DNA from: Mycobacterium numidiamassiliense
GTDB lineage: Bacteria; Actinomycetota; Actinomycetes; Mycobacteriales; Mycobacteriaceae
Reading direction: 5' to 3'
NCBI RefSeq assembly: GCF_900157365.1
Contig: NZ_FUEZ01000004.1
Location: forward strand, 3,998,966-4,062,965
Length of the DNA: 64,000 nucleotides
The notes beneath the pieces were generated by a model. That model was not told the origin of the DNA, made no database searches, and saw only the letters and a program-made list of their open reading frames with translations. Numbering within the stretch: position 1 is the first letter of the stretch; every line of letters starts with the position of its first letter. This document shows positions 59,625-64,000 of the stretch, piece by piece. Made by a program: the position numbers and the translations under genes.

Positions 59625-60835
59625 GATCCCGAGGCCCGAGCCCGGGCGGCCGGCGATTCCCGCTCGGCGACGGCACGCTGATAGGACTCGATGTTGCGGC
59701 GGGTTTCGGTCAGCGAATCACCGCCGAACTTCTGCAGCGCCGCGCGGGCCAGCACCAGCGCCACCATCGTCTCGACCACGACGCCGGCGGCCGGCACCGC
59801 GCACACATCCGAGCGCTGGTGGATGGCGACGGCCTCGTCACCGGTTGCCATGTCGACGGTGGCCAGCGCACGCGGCACGGTGGAGATCGGCTTCATCGCG
59901 GCGCGCACCCGGAGCGGCTGCCCGTTGGTCATGCCGCCTTCGAGTCCGCCCGCACGATTGGTCGAGCGCGCAACGCCGTCCGGGCCGGGGTACATCTCGT
60001 CGTGTGCCTGGCTGCCGCGGCGGCGCGCGGTTTGGAAGCCGTCGCCGATCTCGACACCCTTGATCGCCTGAATTCCCATGACCGCGGCGGCGAGCTGGCT
60101 GTCGAGCCGGTTGTCGCCGCTGGTGAACGATCCCAGCCCCACCGGCAGGCCCAGCGCCACCACCTCGACGACGCCGCCAAGGGTGTCGCCGTCCTTTTTG
60201 GCCGCTTCGATTTCGGCGATCATCGCCTCTTCGGCCGCCTTGTCGAAGGCCCGCACAGGGCTGGCGTCAATCGCCGCGAGGTCGTTGGGGCCGGGCGGTG
60301 GACCGTCGTAGGGCGCCGAAGGGCCGATAGCGATGACGTGGGAGATCACCTCGACGCCGAGCGCCTGACGCAGGAAGGAACGCGCGATCGTGCCGGCCGC
60401 GACTCGGGCGGCGGTCTCGCGGGCGCTCGCCCGCTCCAGCACCGGGCGGGCGTCGTCGAAGCCGTATTTCAGCATGCCGGCGTAGTCGGCGTGGCCTGGC
60501 CGAGGGCGGGTCAGCGGCGCATTTCGCGCAATGTCGGCGAGCTCGGCGGGATCGACGGGGTCGGCGGCCATCACGGTTTCCCACTTCGGCCATTCGGTGT
60601 TGCCGATCTCGATGGCGATGGGCCCGCCCAGGGTTACGCCGTGGCGTACACCGGACAACACGGTCACCGCGTCGAGCTCGAATGCCATCCGGGCGCCGCG
60701 GCCGTAGCCGAGCCGGCGGCGGGCCAGCTGCTCGGAGATCTCATCGGAGGTCACCTGGACGCCGGCGACCATGCCGTCGACCATCGCCACGAGGGCGCGG
60801 CCATGGGATTCTCCTGCGGTGATCCAGCGCAACAC
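59621..60835 (-). CDS. aroC: Chorismate synthase
   Basis: Last step to chorismate, needing reduced FMN. The 404 residues carry the three family signatures: GESHGRALVAMVDG near residue 7, RPRPGHADYAGMLKYGFDDARPVLERAS-like region near 107 onward, and AMKPISTVPRALAT near 317. The GTG at 60835 is preferred because it gives the mycobacterial MLRWITAGESHG start; an ATG at 60844 would add three residues. First gene of aroC-aroK-aroB-aroQ, with an inverted repeat at 60926-60957 upstream. Called aroF in M. tuberculosis (Rv2540c). Confidence 0.96.
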   Translation of the reverse strand: MLRWITAGESHGRALVAMVDGMVAGVQVTSDEISEQLARRRLGYGRGARMAFELDAVTVLSGVRHGVTLGGPIAIEIGNTEWPKWETVMAADPVDPAELADIARNAPLTRPRPGHADYAGMLKYGFDDARPVLERASARETAARVAAGTIARSFLRQALGVEVISHVIAIGPSAPYDGPPPGPNDLAAIDASPVRAFDKAAEEAMIAEIEAAKKDGDTLGGVVEVVALGLPVGLGSFTSGDNRLDSQLAAAVMGIQAIKGVEIGDGFQTARRRGSQAHDEMYPGPDGVARSTNRAGGLEGGMTNGQPLRVRAAMKPISTVPRALATVDMATGDEAVAIHQRSDVCAVPAAGVVVETMVALVLARAALQKFGGDSLTETRRNIESYQRAVAERESPAARARASGS

Positions 60836-60925
60836 GTGTCCCATTCTCCCATGGTGTGTGTCCTGGGTTTGCCATGGTGGGAAATGGTGGCGTGACCATT
60901 CCGATTACCAGGGGCACTGCTCCTT

Positions 60926-60957
60926 CGAAAGCGATATCGGATCCGCTATCGCTTTCG
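60926..60957. promoter_or_regulatory. Perfect-armed inverted repeat upstream of the aro operon
   Basis: CGAAAGCGATA and its exact complement TATCGCTTTCG flank a 10-base centre that itself contains GGATCC, so nearly the whole 32 bases are palindromic. It lies between the end of the flavin-enzyme gene and aroC, both on the minus strand. It could be the terminator of the former or an operator for the latter; no T-run follows on the minus strand. A 15-base piece of the 63-base repeat family is 17 bases away. Confidence 0.5.
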
Positions 60958-61010
60958 AGATTCGGTCACCAGCGCTCTCGGCGGGACAGATGTGACTGCT
61001 GCGACCTGCC

Positions 61011-62174
61011 TCAGAAGAAACTGGTGTCGGGCGGTTCCACGCCGTTGACGGCGATATCGCCGAGTATCCGCGCCTTGTAGACCGCGGGGTTGTGCGAGAA
61101 CAGCGTGCGCAGATTGCGCCAGTGCCGGTCCAACACCGCCGAGGCCTGGATCGCGGATGCGCCGCCGGCATCGAAGATGCGCGACGCCGCCCGCAGCGCG
61201 GGCTCCTCGATCGCGACCTTGACGCGCGCCGCGGCGATCGACGACCTCTTCTCCAGCTCGGTGTCGATCCCGGTGGAGTACGCGGCGTCGGCCGCCGCGC
61301 CGAGTTCTGCCGCCGCGCTGCGGACCAGCGCCTGCGCGGCGTATGCCACCGCGTCGATTTCGCCGACGATCGCCAGCAGCTGTGGGTCAGCGGTCGGTTG
61401 GTCGGCGGCGGCAAAGGTGAACGTCCGGCTCCGACCGCGCACCAGCGCGGCGGCGTCCGCCGCCAGGGCGCGCAGGATCCCGGCGGCGACCGCGTGCAGA
61501 TACAGCTGAAGGAATGCGCCGCGCGGGCGGTCCACTCCGATGGTGGCGCCCAACGGGAACACCTCGTCGGCTTCGACCACGACATCTTCGAATATTGTTG
61601 TGCCGCTACCTGTTTGGCGTTGTCCGATGCCATCCCAGTCGTCCGCGTGCTCGACGCCGGCCCGATCCGCGGGGATCACCACGGCGGTCGGGGCGCCGTC
61701 GTCGTCCTGGGCAGTGACCCGCAGGTAGTCCGAGAACTGTGCGCCGGTGCTGTAGAACTTCCTGCCACGCAGCCGTAACCCGCCCTCGGTCGCCGCGAGA
61801 CGGGTGTCGCGGTTGTTTCCTCCGACCGACTTCTGGCTGAGTTCGGTGTTGGTGCCGCCGATCAAACCCCCCTCGGCGACGATGCCAATCCACCGGTCGC
61901 TGCCCGGGCGCGTCGGCGTGACCTGCAGTTCCTCGACCAGCGAGTAGTGGATTCGCAGGATGTGCGCCAGATCGGGGTCGGCCGCGGCGAGCGCGATGAC
62001 GTGGTCGAAGAATTCCGTCAGTGTGTAGCCCGCACCACCGAGGTCGCGGGCCAGACGCACCGCGCCGAGCCGGTGGTCGCGGACGAGTTTGAGCCCGCGC
62101 AGCGGGGGCTCGGTCCCCCCGTCGGCCAAACGGGCGTGGAAGTCCGCGGCGATTTCGGCGAGCACATCGGGCAT
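61011..62174 (-). CDS. Acyl-CoA dehydrogenase-fold flavin enzyme, DszC/SfnB-like
   Basis: A 387-residue protein with the three-part acyl-CoA dehydrogenase fold: helical N-terminal domain with GAVRLARDLGGAGYTLTEFF near 40-59, beta domain with GTNTELSQKSVGGNNRDTRL and GRKFYSTGAQFSDYLRV near 120-165, and a helical C-terminal domain with SHNPAVYKARILGD at the end. The closest groups by eye are DszC and SfnB-type monooxygenases involved in organic sulfur use, not beta-oxidation enzymes. The ATG at 62174 is chosen; frames reaching 62348 run into the prepilin peptidase gene. It replaces Rv2541-Rv2550 of H37Rv. Confidence 0.8.
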   Translation of the reverse strand: MPDVLAEIAADFHARLADGGTEPPLRGLKLVRDHRLGAVRLARDLGGAGYTLTEFFDHVIALAAADPDLAHILRIHYSLVEELQVTPTRPGSDRWIGIVAEGGLIGGTNTELSQKSVGGNNRDTRLAATEGGLRLRGRKFYSTGAQFSDYLRVTAQDDDGAPTAVVIPADRAGVEHADDWDGIGQRQTGSGTTIFEDVVVEADEVFPLGATIGVDRPRGAFLQLYLHAVAAGILRALAADAAALVRGRSRTFTFAAADQPTADPQLLAIVGEIDAVAYAAQALVRSAAAELGAAADAAYSTGIDTELEKRSSIAAARVKVAIEEPALRAASRIFDAGGASAIQASAVLDRHWRNLRTLFSHNPAVYKARILGDIAVNGVEPPDTSFF

Positions 62175-62268
62175 GCGTGTCAGAACCTTTCGACGTAAGT
62201 CAGCCAGCCAGCCCGAAAAGGTAAGCGTGCGCAACCATATCGGGCAACGATTTCCTGCGCGGCAATTT

Positions 62269-62697
62269 TTAAGCGCAAAACGCCGGCCCCACCGCCACCG
62301 CGGTGGCCAGGCACATTGACGGACCGTGCGGCACGGTGCGCACCCCACGCATCAACCCGACCACGCCGCACAGCGCGGTCAGCAGCGGCGCGGCCAAGGC
62401 CGCCAGGAACCACGCCTCGACGCCGAAGCAACCGGCCAGACCACCGAGTCCGAGCGCCAGCTTGACGTCGCCGGCCCCCATGTCCGCCGGTGCGACCAGA
62501 TGAACGATCAGATACACGCCGGCCAGCGCCACCGCGCCGGCCAATGCCGGCAGGTCACGGCCGGCGACGACGGCGGCCAGCAGGATCACGGCCGCCCCGG
62601 TCAGCGTCAGCAGGTTGGGTAGCCGCCGTTGCCGGACGTCGTAGCAGCTCAGCGCCGTCAGCCAGGCGAGCAGTAGGCCGCCGATCGCGATCCGCAT
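62269..62697 (-). CDS. Short A24-type prepilin peptidase, Rv2551c-like
   Basis: A 142-residue membrane protein with about four helices and the two catalytic aspartates of A24 peptidases: SCYDVRQRRLPN near residue 20 and DMGAGDVKLALGLG near 72 (GxGD). It lacks the N-terminal methylase/zinc domain of full-length PilD, as is usual for Rv2551c (PppA-like). Probably processes Flp/TadE-type pilins encoded elsewhere. The ATG at 62697 is used; a GTG at 62706 is also possible. Lies 10 bases after aroE on the same strand, as in H37Rv. Confidence 0.85.
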   Translation of the reverse strand: MRIAIGGLLLAWLTALSCYDVRQRRLPNLLTLTGAAVILLAAVVAGRDLPALAGAVALAGVYLIVHLVAPADMGAGDVKLALGLGGLAGCFGVEAWFLAALAAPLLTALCGVVGLMRGVRTVPHGPSMCLATAVAVGPAFCA

Positions 62698-62707
62698 GCG
62701 CGGCACG

Positions 62708-63538
62708 CTAATCGGCCGCCTCCAGCGCGCAAGTCATCGCCTCGCGCGGCGCCGGCAGGCCGGTGAACTGCTCGACCTGCGCGAACGCCTGATGCAGCAG
62801 CATCTGCAGACCGCTGATCACCCGGCCACCCGCGGCGCTCACCGCTGCGGCCAGCGGGGTGGGCCACGGGTTGTAGACGGTATCCAGCAGCACCGGGATC
62901 GCCGCGAAGGTGCCCGCATACTGCGCGGCCACATCGGCAGGAATGGTGCTGACCAGCACTTCTGCGGCGGCCACCTGGCCGGCCAATTCGTCGCTGTCCA
63001 GGTCGCAGAACCGGGTCGGCACACCGATTCGCGATCCCAGTTCGACCAGCCGGGCCGCCTTGTCCGGGTTGCGCGCCACAACGGTGATGCCGGCGACGCC
63101 GAGCTGGGCCAGCCCTGCGACCGCCGCGGGCGCGGTGCCACCCGATCCACAGACCAGCGCTTGTCCAGAGGCCGTCCCCACCGCGCCCGCGACTCCGTCG
63201 ATGTCGGTGTTGTCGGCCCGCCAGCCGTGCGCCGTGCGCACCAGCGTGTTGGCCGATCCGACCTGCGCCGCCCGGTCGGTGTGTTCGTCGGCGAATCGCA
63301 GGGCGGCGAACTTGCCCGGGGCGGTCACCGAGACGCCGACCCACTCGGGGCCGAACCCGGCGACCAGACCCGGCAGCTCCTCGGCGCCGCATTCGATGCG
63401 CTCATACGTCCAGCCGTCCAGGCCCAGCGCCCGATAGGCGGCCAGGTGCAGCAGCGGGGACTTCGAATGGACGATCGGCGAGCCGAGCACGGCCGCCTTT
63501 CTGGGCGCCGCGTCAGCGGGGCGTGCTGTCGAGGACAC
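62708..63538 (-). CDS. aroE: Shikimate dehydrogenase
   Basis: Reduces 3-dehydroshikimate with NADPH. The 276-residue protein has the shikimate-binding GSPIVHSKSPLLH near 19-31 with NTLVRTAHGWRADNTDIDG near 96-114, and the cofactor loop VCGSGGTAPAAVAGL near 129. The usual catalytic Lys after SVTxPxK is present in SVTAPGKFAAL near 70. Start GTG 63538 lies inside the 3' end of mltG (26-base overlap). Separate from the aroC-K-B-Q cluster by three genes; corresponds to Rv2552c. Confidence 0.93.
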   Translation of the reverse strand: MSSTARPADAAPRKAAVLGSPIVHSKSPLLHLAAYRALGLDGWTYERIECGAEELPGLVAGFGPEWVGVSVTAPGKFAALRFADEHTDRAAQVGSANTLVRTAHGWRADNTDIDGVAGAVGTASGQALVCGSGGTAPAAVAGLAQLGVAGITVVARNPDKAARLVELGSRIGVPTRFCDLDSDELAGQVAAAEVLVSTIPADVAAQYAGTFAAIPVLLDTVYNPWPTPLAAAVSAAGGRVISGLQMLLHQAFAQVEQFTGLPAPREAMTCALEAAD

Positions 63539-64000
63539 CGTTGTGCTTAGCCAGCTCGATATTGGCCAGATGCTGCTTGTAATCCTTGGTGAACAGCGTG
63601 GTCCCCTGAGCGTCGATGGTGACGAAGTACAGCCAGTCCCCCGGCTCGGGATGCTCGGCGGCGCGCAGCGCGTCGATACCCGGCGAGCAGATCGCCGTGG
63701 CGGGCAGACCCTGGGACACGTAGGTGTTCCACGGCGTCTTCTGGGCCCGGTCGGCGTCGCTGGTCGCCACCTCGCGCCGGTCCAGCGGGTAGTTCACCGT
63801 CGAATCGAACTCGAGCGTGTGGTGCGCGTTGAGGCGGTTGTAGATGACCTGTGCCACCTTGGGGAAGTCCTGCGAATTGGATTCCTGCTGGACCAGCGAG
63901 GCCACCACCAGGATGTCGTACGGGGACAGCTTCAGCGCCTGAGCGGTGTCGGTGAGCCCGGACTTTATGTACTCCACCGCACCGGCGCTGATCAGGGTCC
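63513..64000 (-). CDS. mltG: Endolytic murein transglycosylase MltG, C-terminal part (start lies beyond the window)
   Basis: The last 162 codons of an MltG/YceG protein, a membrane-bound lytic transglycosylase thought to set glycan-strand length during peptidoglycan synthesis. The catalytic Glu is in VASLVQQESNSQDFPKVAQVIYN, and NTYVSQGLPATAICSPG and DWLYFVTIDAQGTTLFTKDY are family motifs. The frame is open to the window edge (TLISAGAVEYIKSG), so the gene starts outside. Its 3' end overlaps aroE by 26 bases, as for Rv2553c-Rv2552c. Confidence 0.94.
   Translation of the reverse strand, partial: TLISAGAVEYIKSGLTDTAQALKLSPYDILVVASLVQQESNSQDFPKVAQVIYNRLNAHHTLEFDSTVNYPLDRREVATSDADRAQKTPWNTYVSQGLPATAICSPGIDALRAAEHPEPGDWLYFVTIDAQGTTLFTKDYKQHLANIELAKHNGVLDSTPR

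Overview
The window is GC-rich chromosomal DNA from a mycobacterium. The proteins and their order read as Mycobacterium throughout: MmpS/MmpL, mIHF, LipH/LipI, a Walker-less PriA, the pyrR-pyrB-pyrC-carA-carB-pyrF run and the aro cluster. Two blocks follow the gene order of M. tuberculosis H37Rv as I remember it. About 1-24.8 kb matches Rv1409 (ribG) down to Rv1379 (pyrR) and is inverted relative to H37Rv. About 50.7-64 kb matches Rv2531c up to Rv2553c in the H37Rv orientation. The PE/PPE genes and the cyp132 / PE_PGRS / VapBC group found inside these blocks in H37Rv are absent. This suggests a non-tuberculous, probably slow-growing species outside the tuberculosis complex; the species is not resolved.

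Left block (1-24.8 kb). ribD (cut by the window edge), rpe, rsmB and fmt form one overlapping minus-strand run. Next come an Rv1405c-like methyltransferase and its convergent Rv1404-like MarR gene, which share a 14-base promoter motif, and a frameshifted exported-protein gene. Then follow priA, a lysoplasmalogenase, the lipI/lipH esterase pair and a flavin split-barrel protein. metK, coaBC, rpoZ, gmk and mihF come next. The pyrimidine operon pyrR-pyrB-pyrC-(Rv1382-like)-carA-carB-pyrF is almost entirely joined by 1-4 base overlaps. A clear PyrR-binding hairpin lies directly against the pyrR ribosome-binding site.

Accessory middle (24.8-50.7 kb). This holds an mmpS-mmpL pair; a DUF6065-like gene next to a secreted CBM2 protein (Rv1987-like); a set of oxidoreductases, hydrolases and AraC/GlxA regulators; an LLM flavin enzyme; an SDR; an AlkB-type dioxygenase; a thiolase; a class C beta-lactamase-like hydrolase; and a GNAT acetyltransferase. 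It ends with the most striking locus, a tightly overlapped minus-strand operon of six genes: a GntR regulator, a 2x[4Fe-4S] ferredoxin, an SsuA/NMT1-type binding lipoprotein, a permease, an ATPase, and an 896-residue FAD oxidoreductase fused to about nine HEAT-like repeats. It looks like an uptake-plus-redox system for an unknown small substrate, perhaps sulfur- or nitrogen-containing. Short mycobacterial repeats and a stop-interrupted small gene separate it from the right block.

Right block (50.7-64 kb). An Orn/Lys/Arg-type PLP decarboxylase, an Rv2532c-like membrane protein, nusB, efp, a small secreted Pro/Trp-rich protein, pepQ and an Rv2536-like membrane protein with a repeated tail are followed by the shikimate genes aroQ-aroB-aroK-aroC. 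Then come a DszC/SfnB-like flavin enzyme, a short type IV prepilin peptidase, aroE and mltG (cut by the window edge). I saw no tRNA, rRNA, insertion sequence or CRISPR array.
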